The notes: generated by a model from the letters alone, not told the origin. Shown: positions 27,201-36,659, counted from the stretch's first letter. The stretch is 64,000 bases of DNA from Thysanoteuthis rhombus (GCA_963457665.1 OY735219.1:23098287-23162286), one strand, 5' to 3'. Translations and numbers: made by a program.

Positions 27201-28308
27201 GATTGTATTGAAAATAAAAATTTGCATAGAGTTTTCACCAATTTTACAAATAAAATATTTAGGAAATTTTGTCACATAGAGTCTCTTGAAAGAGTGCTAA
27301 TCAAGTAACTAACTAGTACATAAGATAGTAAGTAGTTTGGGTATAGGAAAATGATCTTTCTACTGTCAGCAACTTCAAACATAGTTTTATCCTGAACCTG
27401 TTGGTAGTCACCAGCCATACACCTAGAAAAAAAGGATGTCATCTAGAGATTGAATATCAGAAGTGAAGGTAAACTTTCTCTTCACTTTTAAGGGGTCAAA
27501 AATGAAGAGAAACATTTTCCACCATAAAGGGTCAAAAGTGAAGGGAAACTTATTTTTACATGTCTGAACACTTGAGTGCTTTATTTTATTCGCTAATTTT
27601 ATGCGCAGTGTAGACTTGTATATATACATATATATATATATATATAATTTGAACTAAAGGAAGTGAGAAAGACTCAGGAGTGAAAGTGTATGGAAATTAA
27701 GTTTATCAATCCGTAGATGTTTTCATTGATGGTCAAGACATGTTTTGGGAGGTATTCCTATCTTCAATAATGTGTGCTGTGTGTGTGTACCATTTGATTG
27801 TTATAAGTTTACTGCAGAAGATAAGTCCACCATCAGGAGCTTTGCTTTGTGGGCAAAAAATGGGATCCCATCAGCTAGGATCATCCTTTTGTTTGGGACT
27901 TGGTTCAGTCTATGATGAAGTCTGTTGTGTTAGCAGCAGTAGTAGGTCCTAGAGAGGACATAGGGTGTCAGGGTAGGATTGAAGTGGTTTGGTGTTAGAT
28001 TGTGCGGGTAGGATAGGGATAGTATAGATGGAGGGGTGATGAGGTTAAGGAACTTTATAGGTATTAACCTTATAGGTCATAGAAAGTATGTTGGCTCTGA
28101 TTTGTACAAGTGGGATATCCTACAAAGGTTTTAGTTATTTGGGTCTGAGTGACTGTGAAGTTCCCAATATTAGATATACCTGAGAGAGAGGGTAGATTGT
28201 GGATTTGAGGTTATTATTAGTGGGAGGACTATGATTTGGAGATCTGTGTGATTAGGGTTGTTAAGTTTGGTGTTAAGTCCATCAGGGGAGAGAGCTTCGA
28301 GATGAGGG

Positions 28309-28360
<52 letters not shown>

Positions 28361-31300
28361 CTAATCTGTCCACAACTACATCTGGAAAAGAACACATTTT
28401 TTATTAATGCATTGAAAATCATTAACAAGTGATTGCTTTCTTTTAGCTAATTTTATATCCATTCCTCCAAATTATCTTCCAGCTATTAGAGATTCTTAAA
28501 ATATACTTATTAATACACACCAAAAGAGCTGAGAAATTTGAATCCACAAACTCACTTTTTAAGTATGTTGTAATTCTTTATAGATGCTTTCAATAACATT
28601 TATATTAATAGCAGAGATTGTTTTTCTAGAATCTTATTCTGTTATGATTATGCCAAAATATACTTTATGGCAGTAGAATACTTACTTCAATACTATTTTA
28701 TTTGTATTTTTCTTAAAAAAAACAAAATCACATTTTTTCTCCTTTGTCAGGGTCTAAATCAAGCAAAGTAAAAACTTCCTTTCCATTGAAATCATCCATC
28801 TCAGAAGTTGGCCGGTGCAATAGTTGGAATCCAAGACCACTACCTATTTTGCCAAGAGCACGAACGTACTCAACACCAGATGACACTCAGTATATTCCAA
28901 TGAATGCTTCGAGGCATGGATCTTGCAGCAGCACAAATACACAGGAAAATACTGGATTTTACAAACAACAAAGTGTGTAAAACTTTTATCTAATAATCTC
29001 TACTATCACTTGTTATTCCTTCTTTTCATAAATGAAAATCAGTCCTCATGAGCTAAATATTTTGTTTCATTGGATGAACTCAGAAAAAAGAGAAAATGTA
29101 GGAAATTTTTATTGCTGAAATAACATTTTTTGCAAAGTTTGGTTATGTAAAAGATGAAAACTCATGGTGAAGGTGCTCAACTTGAGAGAGATGTTAGCAG
29201 TTCAAATATTCCAAGATCAAGTATTCAAAATGTCTATAAATGCCTCAGCAATGTCAAGTTAGATATTTATGATATATCTTAGTATGTATTCCCCTTTTTA
29301 GAATTGATTGATCTTATGCTTATAAACCATTGTTTACATTCTGAGTGAACTATGGCCATATTGTTTTTATGAGGTGAAATGAGAAATATGCTGGACTACG
29401 TAATGAAGAGAATGAAGACTAATCTTCTGTTGCTTTACATCCTGTTGAGTCCGTCATTTATTCACTAACAGATATATCATAAACTTCTAAAGAAAATTTG
29501 TATACATGTTCATAAATTTGGTATACTTGTAGGACCTTTATGCTTTTGTTTTTATTCATGCTTTTTAATAGGCTTATATATATTCAAAATGTTTCAAGTC
29601 ATTATTGTAATCATTAATTTCATATGGTTGTCATCCTCTGTCCAAAAACAATTTATAACAACATGGATATCAGATGTGATATATAACTATCAAGTTGTAG
29701 AGAAATATGAGCAGAAGAAATTAAAATCTCTGGTTGGTAAAATTAAAAGATATATAGTAGCAGAAAATTGCTTCTGAATTTTTAGATATATATATACATA
29801 CATAGTGCTTCAGAAAATTCTATTATAATAATGTATTTTTCAGTCAGTGGGTGGGATCATCAATATGTATATATTTTTCCAGACTGTTGTCCTCATCTTG
29901 GTTCATCTTTTGAATACAGTGTTTTGAGCCCTCTTGAGTTGGCTATCATAAATTGGACAGGAGTTGGAATGTTAGGACAGAATTCTGCTGTCTATTTTTG
30001 GTGAAGAGTTTCTCGGGTCATAATCATTTGCCAGATCATTTTTAATGTCATAATCATGTTGATGTCCACCACGGGTGCCGCACAAGTATTTTGAAAAAAT
30101 TATCAGCGGCATGATTCTGACCTAAGAAACTCTCACAACCGAAAATGAATAGCAAAATAAGGACCATTTTAGCATAAGCTTACATTGCAAATTAACCCCC
30201 CCCCCCCAAAATCAATCTAAGAGGAAAATTTGAAAAAAAAAAAACAACTTTTTTTCTAGACATAATAAGGAGTAAATGTTTAAATTTTCTGCCCCCTAGC
30301 TCCATTGGCATATGTATGCACAATACATCCACAGCCAGCCAGATTAACTTAAAAACTGAAGAAACCCACATCAACAGTTTTCGTTAACAGTTTCTAAAAG
30401 TTCTGGGAGTATAGAATTATGAAATTCCCTCAGAGTAGATATTGATAAATGTGTTGATCAATAAAGTTATTGTTTGAAATAAAATATTTGTCTTCTTTTT
30501 TTACTCAAACTGAACAAACATATACTAAAATATACCCATCGGTATTATTTATGTATGGATCGGCACTAAGGCGCCTGAAGCTATTTTATTAGTAATTTAT
30601 TTTTAATGATTCAAGTATCCTAATTTAAATTTTTTTTCAAATCTCAAATCATCTTAAGCCGTTTTACTGTATAATGATCAAACATGAAGTCTTAAGAGTT
30701 TCTATGACATAATAGGAAAGTGAATCAACCAATGAGATCATCCCATTTAAGAGCAAACAAATAGAAAAAAATTGCATATAAGCCCATTATTATTATCATA
30801 CTAGAATATAGCCATCTAAAATGACAGAGTTATTCACAAATGGATTGGCACAAAGGAGCCTAAAGCTATTTTATTAGGTAATTTTTTTTTGATAATCCTA
30901 GTATCCAAATTTTAAGTTTTTTTCAAGCCTCAACTCATCTTGAACTGTTCTAATGTGTGATGATTTGACATGAAGTCACAAGTGTTTCTTCAATGTGTTT
31001 TTTGTTCTGTCATATTTGGAAATCAACTGATGAGATCATCCCATTTGAGCATAACTGAACAAACAAATGAATAAACAGAAAAAATGGCTCATTTTATGAT
31101 TAGATGGTTTTATTTCAATATCAACTTAATTTTCATGCCTCACATAAATGAATCACTATAGCCAGGGCATGGACCAGAACTAATTATCTGAAAAAATTAT
31201 CAAAAATTATCTTTAAAAATTTTGGTTCAGACACTCAAAGAGAGAAAAATCTGTAGCCCACTTGGCTGGTTGGTTGGGCCATTTTGGGGTCTACACTGAT

Positions 31301-33434
31301 TCAATAGTAAGAATGTTTTTGGATGAATGCTTTAAACAATCAACAAAATGTTTCTTGCAGAGCTTTTTGTATCTAAATTAAAGAAAAAATGGACTTTTTT
31401 TTTCCAGTTGTCAATTTTGTCTTCTAATTTCATTATTCATGTAATGCCATGATTAAAATGTTTTGAAATAGGGCAATAATTGAATCAAGAGAATGAAAGT
31501 CTTTCCAAGTAATGTACTTGTGGATAATTGCAACTTGATTAACAGACATGATAACTATTTATAAGTTTTAGCTATTGTCTTGATGCCATTCGACCTGGGT
31601 TCACAGAAAACATACCTGCATAACTGGTTTACTTTTTATGACCGCCAAATCTAAGGGAAGTAACTCCTAAATATAAATCTGGTCACGGTAATATTTTTAT
31701 ACATGCCAGACGTGAACATAAATGTGATATTGGTTTTTAAAAAAGACAACAAATAAAAATATTTTTTGGTAATCAAAACACAGGGGTTAGCTGAAGTGAA
31801 TATGTAAGCTAGAAAGCAACAACTTGAAGTAATATTCTTATGCATGAAGAGAATTGAAAGTTGTGCACTTAAAGGCAATGGAAATCAAGTTAATATGGAG
31901 TAAAATTCTTCAATTTTTAATGTGAATATTTTTTTTCCCCACAGAAAATAGCCCTAAAATATAAATTAGTAAATAAAACTAAAAAGTTGTCGAGAGAAAA
32001 ACAATTTTTAATTCCATTCTTTCGATTGATCTTTGGAATGTATAAAACACAAAGCTGTATGAATTTTATCAGTAAAATAAGTCATCAAATGAATTAAATG
32101 GGCACATATCCTTGCATGGAAAAAGTTTGTTTCTTTCAAAATGTGGAATGGGAATTTCTTCAATAAAAAAAATATACATTATCAAATGAATTCTGAATAT
32201 TTTATTAAAATCTGATAATTAGTTGACTTTTCTTGGATTTTTAAAATCTACGTGGTTCGTCATGTAAAATTATGGAAAACTTTCTAATGCAAATTATCAT
32301 TATTTTTCCTATACATTGTTACAATTTTTACACTATCCATTTTCAAAAATATCTCTATTTATAGAGAGTGTACACAAATCAGTTTTATATCAGGTTTTTC
32401 CACAATCTTTTTTCTTACTAATGTCACTAAGATTTTGATGATATAATAAACTTTTATATAAGTTTGGCAGGGCTCATTTTTCTATCGTCAGGTGACAGTT
32501 TACCAGTCATATGAGGTCATTTTTGGTGTTATCTCTCATCATAGATAATTCCTTTCTAGTGTGCATACTCATCTCCCATAACCTTTGCATTTGATATAAA
32601 TATATTTTTTGTTCAATATTTCATCAGGCAGCTCCATGCATTTTTTACAAAAATTTCAAAACATTGCAATAATACATCTTGGAAGCTTTAATTTTGGTTT
32701 TAACTGTAAAAAACAGCTAAAATTTAGTCATGAAAAAAAGAAAAATATTTTCATGCATTCAAAACACAGCTAGGTCGCACTATTTTTCCTGATGTTTATT
32801 CATGTTACTTTAGTAAGAAAAATGTAGGAAATTCTCTTCATGTAGGTATTAGGGCAAAAATGATTACCTACATCGGTTTTTTTTAATATTTTCTATATTT
32901 ACTAGCCAAATACCCCTCTTAGCGATAGGTTGTTCGCTTACTATATTCAAAACATTGTTATGAATTTATTTTATTTTTTTTGTCCTTGTTTTTTTTTAAA
33001 CATAATGTTATATTATTTCTCCAAGGACTGTTTTATTGTTCCCTGTTCTTTGAGTGAAAGTTTATTTTCGAACACTCAAACAGAGTTTTATTCAATAACA
33101 ATATTCACCATGAATAATTATGGATCGAACATTTTTTGAAGACTTAAATTCATCCATAAAATAAGTTTTTGAAAAAGGATATTTTAAAAATAATTTTTGA
33201 GCAAATTTTTTTTTTTACACAACTTTGAAGTTTATAATATATTTTTTTTAACCAGCGAACCAACTGATCTAAATAGTTTTTTTCATTCTAACTTATAAAG
33301 TTATATTTCCTTTTTCAGATATCAAAGATGACTGGATATGTCATAACCAGGATGCATATAACAATAACATATCTTCTCCACCAAGTGAATCAACATATGT
33401 CAAAATTGAGCCAATATCTTTGTATCGTACATAA
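3661..33434 (+). CDS. TNF-receptor-superfamily-like type I membrane protein (12 exons, whole gene)
   Basis: Joining GT-AG exons gives a signal peptide (residues 1 to about 17), cysteine-rich repeats (about 17-200), a Lys-rich then acidic stalk (about 200-268), one membrane span (about 271-293) and a short tail. The start of CRD1 is typical of TNF receptors: CPPG at residue 20, CC at 33-34, C40, C49, C58 and a CxPCPxG block at 61. There are about 20 ectodomain cysteines. No death domain is seen, so if it signals it would be through adaptors. Coding lengths stay in frame: exons 1-10 total 889 nt; adding exon 11 read to its stop gives 372 aa, exon 12 alone gives 334 aa, and exon 11 spliced internally plus exon 12 gives 408 aa. 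Ligand and orthologue are unknown. The superfamily call is firm from cysteine spacing and architecture; the exact subgroup is not. Confidence 0.85.
3697..4690. other. Receptor intron 1, unique part
   Basis: AT-rich, no repeat or exon recognised. Confidence 0.5.
4701..4824. repeat. Compound (CA)n(TA)n(TG)n microsatellite
   Basis: CA repeat, two TA blocks separated by a GTATGCG spacer, then TG repeat. The CA and TG arms are complementary, so the tract is nearly palindromic. Confidence 0.97.
4954..5640 (-). mobile_element. RTE-type LINE 3' fragment, copy 2
   Basis: Minus-strand copy of the same LINE with a short ATC (GAT on its own strand) tail at 4,954-4,978. It extends further 5' than copy 1: the upstream part reads as a VYNQCIVPIVTYGAETW-like segment, typical just before the C-terminal domain. 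The frame is broken by several stops and shifts, so it is old. Confidence 0.72.
5641..6120 (-). mobile_element. RTE-type LINE 3' fragment, copy 3
   Basis: Third copy, same strand, directly abutting the 5' side of copy 2 and lacking a GAT tail. It includes the WKWAGHVARM block in a 90-residue open frame. A short local duplication of TTTTGCATGTGATCTCTG sequence lies near 5,795-5,812. Broken and truncated. Confidence 0.7.
6121..6660. other. Noncoding intron DNA
   Basis: Nothing recognised. Confidence 0.5.
6668..6733 (+). repeat. (TG)n microsatellite
   Basis: About 65 bp of TG with one interruption, preceded by CACACACGTG. Confidence 0.97.
7123..7232 (+). repeat. (TA)n(TG)n(TA)n microsatellite
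   Basis: About 110 bp; TA blocks flank a long TG block. Confidence 0.97.
7297..7385 (+). mobile_element. MITE family A, left-end fragment
   Basis: Starts with CTGTCACCAAT, the terminal sequence of the complete copy at 46,306, preceded by TA. The internal match CCGGCTTGGCACTT also fits the family. The right end was not found. Confidence 0.5.
8085..8495 (+). repeat. Degenerate GGGGTC minisatellite
   Basis: About seven to eight units of roughly 50-60 bp, each with CTTTTAGGGGTCAAAA followed by GAGGG and a T-rich stretch. Units differ by substitutions and small indels. A shorter related block is at about 27,470-27,560. Confidence 0.75.
8788..8884 (+). CDS. Receptor exon 2: end of signal peptide, first cysteine-rich repeat
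   Basis: The acceptor TTTACAG and donor GTGAGT bound 97 nt. Residues 11-17 finish the hydrophobic signal segment, with cleavage likely near Cys17. Then follow CPPG, a Trp at residue 26, a CC pair at 33-34 and C40, the usual order for the first half of a TNFR repeat. The exon ends in phase 1. It also opens with an ATG, so initiation here would leave a shorter, poorer signal peptide; splicing from exon 1 is preferred. Confidence 0.85.
8885..9930. other. Receptor intron 2, 5' part
   Basis: Holds a (TA)n(TG)n microsatellite at 9,172-9,222. An exon-like acceptor at about 8,980 lacks a matching donor and cysteines. Otherwise nothing recognised. Confidence 0.5.
9900..13300 (-). mobile_element. BEL/Pao LTR retrotransposon fossil, broken
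   Basis: Minus-strand remains of a Pao-type pol gene inside receptor intron 2. A reverse-transcriptase end block is recognisable at about 11,430-11,580 and an RNase H block at about 10,870-11,140; sequence downstream of these (to about 9,900) may hold decayed integrase and upstream (about 12,500-13,250) decayed gag. Limits are approximate. No flanking LTR pair was recognised. It is broken in many places (at least ten) and clearly old. Confidence 0.65.
13436..13567 (+). CDS. Receptor exon 3: cysteine-rich repeat
   Basis: 132 nt between a TTTAAAG acceptor and a GTAAAA donor, phase 1 at both ends. Cysteines at residues 49, 58, 61, 79 and 84 complete repeat 1 and begin repeat 2, with the CTPCPKG block typical of TNF receptors. 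NTS at residues 70-72 is a possible N-glycosylation site. Confidence 0.85.
13568..13996. other. Receptor intron 3, 5' part
   Basis: AT-rich; nothing recognised. Confidence 0.5.
13997..14392. mobile_element. Short terminal-inverted-repeat DNA element
   Basis: 396 bp bounded by CCAGGGGCGGATCCAG and, inverted, CTTGGATCCACCCCTGG; the ends share about 14 of 16 bases. Both flanks carry ACT next to the ends, a possible short target duplication. No coding capacity. Termini of this kind are known from non-autonomous cut-and-paste elements; superfamily not assigned. Confidence 0.65.
14393..15200. other. Receptor intron 3, middle
   Basis: No exon or repeat recognised. Confidence 0.45.
15230..15660 (+). 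repeat. Repeat family E, tandem dimer
   Basis: Two units about 176 bp apart (starting near 15,365 and 15,541), each with CACAATATCT, TTCAAT(G/A)AAAT and a GGAGGAT(A/G)GGT-like core, preceded by a 70-bp duplicated TCTTTCTGT-rich sequence. An inverted dimer of the same unit is at 23,060-23,440. Confidence 0.65.
16556..16681 (+). CDS. Receptor exon 4: cysteine-rich repeat
   Basis: 126 nt, acceptor GATTACAG and donor GTAGGT, phase 1 at both ends. Encodes CMC at residues 96-98, C112 and C119 followed by PKG, which starts another repeat. The symmetric phase means it could be skipped without a frame change. Confidence 0.8.
16781..16861 (+). CDS. Receptor exon 5: short cysteine-rich repeat segment
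   Basis: 81 nt, separated from exon 4 by only 99 bp. Acceptor TTCTACAG, donor GTAAGC, phase 1 at both ends. Contains C133 and C139, then a Ser/Lys-rich stretch to residue 155. It completes the repeat begun in exon 4. Confidence 0.78.
17746..17826 (+). mobile_element. RTE-type LINE tail, copy 4 (about 80 bp)
   Basis: Matches the last 80 bases of copy 1, from CTGTTACGCCCATGATAGAG to a decayed GATGATGACGAT tail. Heavily truncated. Confidence 0.65.
17827..18530. other. Receptor intron 5, 3' part
   Basis: AT-rich; nothing recognised. Confidence 0.45.
18554..18626 (+). CDS. Receptor exon 6: cysteine-rich repeat
   Basis: 73 nt, acceptor TCTCTAG, donor GTAAGC, entering in phase 1 and leaving in phase 2. 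Encodes GLCKPCPFGYY, with cysteines at 158, 161 and 175. CxPCPxGxY is the hallmark opening of a TNFR repeat. Confidence 0.8.
18627..20520. other. Receptor intron 6
   Basis: No exon, RNA gene or complete repeat recognised. Confidence 0.45.
20528..20673 (+). CDS. Receptor exon 7: last cysteines and charged stalk
   Basis: 146 nt, acceptor TATCTAG, donor GTAAGT. C181 and C200 close the last repeat. After that comes a lysine-rich run (residues 201-210) and then an Asp/Ser/Glu-rich stretch. A flexible, highly charged juxtamembrane stalk is the likely role; the basic cluster could be protease-sensitive, but no clean furin site is present. Confidence 0.78.
20701..21140 (+). repeat. Interspersed repeat family B, near-complete copy
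   Basis: About 440 bp sharing ordered blocks with five other copies: TCAATAGAAACCATC at one end, CAGTGATCACTGAAAAA and a TTTTTTCTGGACAT block inside, GTTGACAG near the other end. No coding capacity. Confidence 0.65.
21480..22440 (+). repeat. Degenerate direct repeats
   Basis: A roughly 90-150 bp unit recurs near 21,655, 21,808 and 22,228 (shared GTGTTTAT, CTGAATC and AAATCCAAG blocks), after a short tandem run of a 24-mer containing GAGCAAAT at 21,530-21,585. Old and diverged. Confidence 0.5.
22441..23050. other. Intron DNA with an unsupported 153-codon open frame
   Basis: A minus-strand frame at 22,468-22,929 is open but shows no family similarity that I recognise and lies within the receptor gene's intron 7. 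It may be repeat-derived. Confidence 0.3.
23060..23440 (-). repeat. Repeat family E, inverted tandem dimer
   Basis: Reverse-strand pair of the unit seen at 15.4 kb, spaced about 170 bp, with the GGATCCAG and GATATCTCC blocks conserved; flanked by CAGACAGACA. Confidence 0.6.
23768..23888 (+). CDS. Receptor exon 8: membrane-proximal stalk
   Basis: 121 nt, acceptor ATTTTCAG, donor GTAAGA, leaving in phase 2. It has no cysteine of its own until the split codon with exon 9. It encodes residues 229-268, a mixed polar stalk that joins exon 7 and the membrane exon in frame. Confidence 0.72.
23889..24900. other. Receptor intron 8
   Basis: Nothing recognised. Confidence 0.45.
24908..24969 (+). CDS. 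Receptor exon 9: transmembrane helix
   Basis: 62 nt, acceptor CTTTCAG, donor GTAAGG. Encodes a run of Ile, Val, Leu, Phe, Gly and Ala at residues about 271-289, the membrane span; it continues a few residues into exon 10. A cysteine (269) and Glu stand at the outer face. Confidence 0.82.
25345..25410 (-). repeat. Family B fragment
   Basis: End of family B in reverse orientation, with GACATTGGTCAGGTGACAG, ending just 20 bp before the exon 10 acceptor. Confidence 0.5.
25429..25449 (+). CDS. Receptor exon 10: 21-nt microexon at the inner membrane face
   Basis: Acceptor ATTTTCAG, then 21 coding bases, then donor GTGAGT, phase 1 at both ends. It encodes YLIITK plus shared codons, which end the hydrophobic span and supply the stop-transfer lysine. 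Support is the exact fit of frame and splice signals on both sides; skipping it would cost seven residues without a frame change. Confidence 0.68.
25865..26038. repeat. Imperfect palindrome, arms about 40 bp
   Basis: 25,865-25,908 and 25,999-26,038 are inverted copies that differ at about two positions, with a 90-bp spacer. The arms contain CTGGCCATTCTC and GGTCCAATGC; the latter also occurs once more at 25,807. Confidence 0.75.
26040..28300. other. Receptor intron 10, middle
   Basis: Contains a short GGGGTC-type repeat (27,470-27,560) related to the minisatellite at 8.1 kb. No exon recognised. Confidence 0.4.
28311..28358. repeat. (TA)n microsatellite
   Basis: About 48 bp of pure TA. Confidence 0.97.
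28751..28980 (+). CDS. Receptor exon 11: cytoplasmic tail module with YIPM motif; terminal or internal
   Basis: Acceptor TTTGTCAG, phase 1. The frame runs to TAA at 28978-28980. Ser-rich tail with PRPLPILPRAR (Pro-rich) and DTQYIPM; YxxM is the known consensus for PI3-kinase p85 SH2 domains. Six bases before the stop is a GTGTGT donor at 28973; splicing there leaves a 222-nt exon, phase 1 at both ends, which joins exon 12 in frame. No AATAAA is seen in the first few hundred bases after the stop, which favours the internal use. cDNA would decide. Confidence 0.7.
28981..33318. other. Receptor intron 11 or long 3' UTR
   Basis: AT-rich; holds a family B fragment at about 30,150-30,400 (with a run of about 14 C). 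Two related 180-bp segments near 30,540 and 30,830 share GGATTGGCAC/GGATCGGCAC and CTATTTTATTAG. Otherwise nothing recognised. Confidence 0.45.
30150..30400 (+). repeat. Family B, 5'-truncated copy
   Basis: Shares AGCATAAGCTTACATTGCAA, TTTTTTTCTAGACAT and GGAGTAAATGTTTAAAT blocks with the copy at 20.7 kb. Confidence 0.6.
33319..33434 (+). CDS. Receptor exon 12: last exon with PSESTYVKI motif
   Basis: Acceptor TTTTTCAG, phase 1, stop TAA at 33432-33434. It can follow exon 10 or exon 11. The tail includes PPSESTYVKIEP. PSESTY fits the TRAF6-binding consensus PxExx(aromatic or acidic), and STYVKI fits the ITIM consensus (S/I/V/L)xYxx(I/L/V), sharing one tyrosine. Function of either motif here is inference. 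An AATAAA lies 64 bp after the stop, as expected for a real 3' end. Confidence 0.7.
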
Positions 33435-33497
33435 CTTTTCTCAATTTGTCAATGAGAATTATAATAGACTTTGAGATGATCATAAAACATTAAAACT

Positions 33498-33503
33498 AAT
33501 AAA
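33498..33503 (+). terminator. Polyadenylation signal of the receptor gene
   Basis: AATAAA 64 bp past the exon 12 stop. A second AATAAA lies near 33,594. Either would give a short 3' UTR on this strand. Confidence 0.5.
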
Positions 33504-35100
33504 ATGAGCAAATATTTCTTAGACTATTGAATATCAAAACATTTTTTCTAAAATTCATCCAATAGATAATTTCCTCCTTGAGAAAAAAAATGGAATAAAT
33601 AATGCTTTCTGTCAGAATGAAAGGACAGAAGTCAAAATCAGATCATTTGAAAAAGGAGCTTGGTAAATTTTGAGACTCAGTTTACATGCTATAAAAAGCA
33701 GATATATTTCATTCAATAATTTTAAGTCAACAATAATCGATTTTACTGATGTATTAACTTCTTAGACAATATATCTGTTTCCAACCAATATAGCTTTTTC
33801 ATCTCTCATCTTTCTCTTTTCAATTATTCATACGTTCCTTCCATCATGACTAAGTGAATCAAGAGAGCAATGCTAATTATAGTTCAAATGATTCATTGAG
33901 CTTTCAAAATTAACCCTTCGATTGCCACTGTTGCCGAATAGCAACCCTAACCCAACACACTTAGTAAATGATATACACGAAAACATTGCTAGAAAATTGC
34001 TACGCATATGACCATTGATAGGTGGCGCACACATATTGGCATAATTCTGAAGTAAAATACTGGGGTGGTTCTTTTTTGTAAAATGATGAAAAAAGTTGCA
34101 CTAAAAATTCTGAAATCCATGCTCCTCATCTGATGACATCATCATAGCAAAAATATAATTACCTTATTTGCCTAACATAAATCTGGTGCCATACTGATCA
34201 TTTCATTCTCCTATAGTAACCTTTTATCATGAACCATTCTCCCTCACAACCTTTCAAAAGACAAAGTCAAATTTGCAAAATTGTCCTCAAAAACTTGCCG
34301 CTTAAAGGGTTAATGGATTAACCTGATTGAAGGCGTGTTTATACTTTATTCTTTTCAGAACACCACAAGTAATTTCATTTTAATCCAGGTATTTTTCTAA
34401 GCAGACAATTGAGCAAAAGTAACAACAAAAAAAAAATTTTCATGATTCTCATATTACATACAATTAATCTATAAAATAAAAAAATATGCTCTGAAATGAA
34501 ACGTCGAGTGGAAAATATTGGTCTGGCAAAAGATCAAATATTCAATCAGTGGTAGAGTGAGTATTTTCATTTTCAAGATTTTCTACACAGTGAACATTAC
34601 ACAAAATACATCAACTCACAAGGTAAATATCATCTATGATACATTTGTCCTGCATGCAATGAAGATTTTCCCAATGACAATAAAATCTATCTTTCTCATT
34701 CTCTGGTTGGATTATTTATTCTGTTTGTAAAACGCTATATATGCTTGCACGAGGATTTTTAAAAAATGAAATCAGTTGATTTTTTTTAAATTCTTTCCTC
34801 TATGCAGAAAGAATTATCAATAAAAACTGCATGCCCTTGCAAAATGATATTTCATAATATACCTGTGCTACATTATACTGTGAAACTCTAGTCCAAGTAG
34901 AAGACTGGAGTTGACTTTGTTTTCATACTGTAACAACAACAATACCTCACTAGAGCACTGAACTCTTCATGGTTTGTCTTTCCTGACACATTGAACCAAA
35001 CCAACATTTGATATCAAGATTTCAAACTTGAAATCATGACAGTATGTGGCTGTTTTACCAACTGAGAAGTCTCACATATCAACAAAAATTCATATTATGA
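33504..35100. other. Convergent intergenic DNA
   Basis: Between the receptor stop and the ALG13 side. No exon with ALG13 similarity found. Confidence 0.45.
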
Positions 35101-35214
35101 TCTTTTATTTATTATATATACAATACAAAAGTTGCAGTAATCATCTTCAGTTGGAATAGAAGTTAGAGAGGAGTTTGACCCTGCAGCAGCCAGGTTTGTT
35201 ATGCATAGGGTTGT
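35100..35214 (-). other. Weak candidate 3'-terminal exon on the minus strand
   Basis: A good acceptor (AATCTTTCAG) is followed about 100 bp later by overlapping AATAAA signals at about 35,104-35,113. Joined to ALG13 exon 3 in phase 2 it would add only about five residues before a stop, and no ALG13-like C-terminus is encoded in that frame. It may be an alternative 3' end or chance. Confidence 0.2.
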
Positions 35215-35349
35215 CTGAAAGATTAAGAAGAAAGAAAAATATCTAAAATAAGGATGGCATTGTGAAAATTTACATTCTTGCTCAAAATCATTTTTTGAAA
35301 CATAACTCTGGATCTATACAACCAAGGAAAATAATATATATAAACTGTA

Positions 35350-35350
35350 A

Positions 35351-35384
<34 letters not shown>

Positions 35385-35395
35385 TATATATATAT
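35350..35395. repeat. (TA)n microsatellite
   Basis: About 46 bp of TA with one AA interruption. Confidence 0.96.
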
Positions 35396-35698
35396 GTCCT
35401 CTTTAAAAAGATGTAACTTATGAGGAACCCATTATAATGTAATACATAGAAAAATCACTAACATGGGCCCAAATTGTTTTGTCAGTATTATCGCCATAAT
35501 CTCACTAATATTGTATAAATGTTTACAAAATATACAGGCACTCTTAATGCATGCATATTTCCAGCCTCTTTACAGAATGGTTTGAATTAAGTCCACGTAT
35601 AATTTCTTTAAGGCCTTTACCATTAGTTGTAACAAAAGTTCTATCCAATGTTTCGATTTATTTAGAAACACAAATACACCATATTTATTCACATTCAA

Positions 35699-35898
35699 NN
35701 NNNNNNNNNNNNNNNNNNNNNNNNNNNNNNNNNNNNNNNNNNNNNNNNNNNNNNNNNNNNNNNNNNNNNNNNNNNNNNNNNNNNNNNNNNNNNNNNNNNN
35801 NNNNNNNNNNNNNNNNNNNNNNNNNNNNNNNNNNNNNNNNNNNNNNNNNNNNNNNNNNNNNNNNNNNNNNNNNNNNNNNNNNNNNNNNNNNNNNNNNN
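35699..35898. other. Assembly gap of exactly 200 N
   Basis: A run of 200 unknown bases; the round length suggests a placeholder, so real size is unknown. It lies in the convergent interval where the ALG13 3' end is expected. Confidence 0.98.
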
Positions 35899-36419
35899 CA
35901 TTGTTTGAAACTGCCTCAGCAGCAGTCCAATCAACACCAAAGTTGTCACATGACATGTGTTAAAACATTGACAAAACCTACGTGAAAAAAAAAATGTTTC
36001 AAACAACAATAAAAGTTGCAAAACAAAAAACTAATTGCACAAGTATAAGATATTTTTACTAATACTCTTATATTTATTTTTGAGTCTTTTTATTTTCAAA
36101 GAAAGTATTGTTAGAACATTGTCAGCAGTTATTGCTACCATGAACCCGACCAGTTTGAAACCTATATCAGGTATTCACTATATTGATTCATCTAAAATAT
36201 GGGTCGCAGACCTTTTATGCATTGCAGACTGGTTACATATTGACAATATTCTTGCGGCCAGCCGACAGGATGGGTTGTTTATCTCAACCAGTATATAGCT
36301 TATAAGTCAACTATGTCACTTATCACAATGTATCACAGTCTTGGTCAAGTAGGTACTCCAGTAGAAAGTATATTTATGAACATCTGTGGATTTTATTCCA
36401 TATGAATTTTTTTTCTTTT

Positions 36420-36560
36420 AGTTCAAGAATGGATAGTTAAATTTTTCCTGACAAATATCCTTTTCAAGGTTACATTTGAAGGGAGGTCATGTTCTTCGAT
36501 GTAACAATTGTTTGGCTGAGTTTGTTTCACAGAGTGATCATTATGACATCCATATAAGTG
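36420..36560 (+). repeat. Dispersed repeat, copy 1
   Basis: Aligns block by block with 41,590-41,730 (shared CAAGGTTAC, GAAG, TTCACAGA/TTCCACAGA and ATCCATA-like blocks). No terminal repeats seen. Confidence 0.5.
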
Positions 36561-36659
36561 ACTAATACATTCAATTTTATATCTAAAAGAGTTTATCTAA
36601 CAAATTCAATATCAAGATCTAAGAATATTAATTTGTCTTATTTTACAAAGAAATATTGC

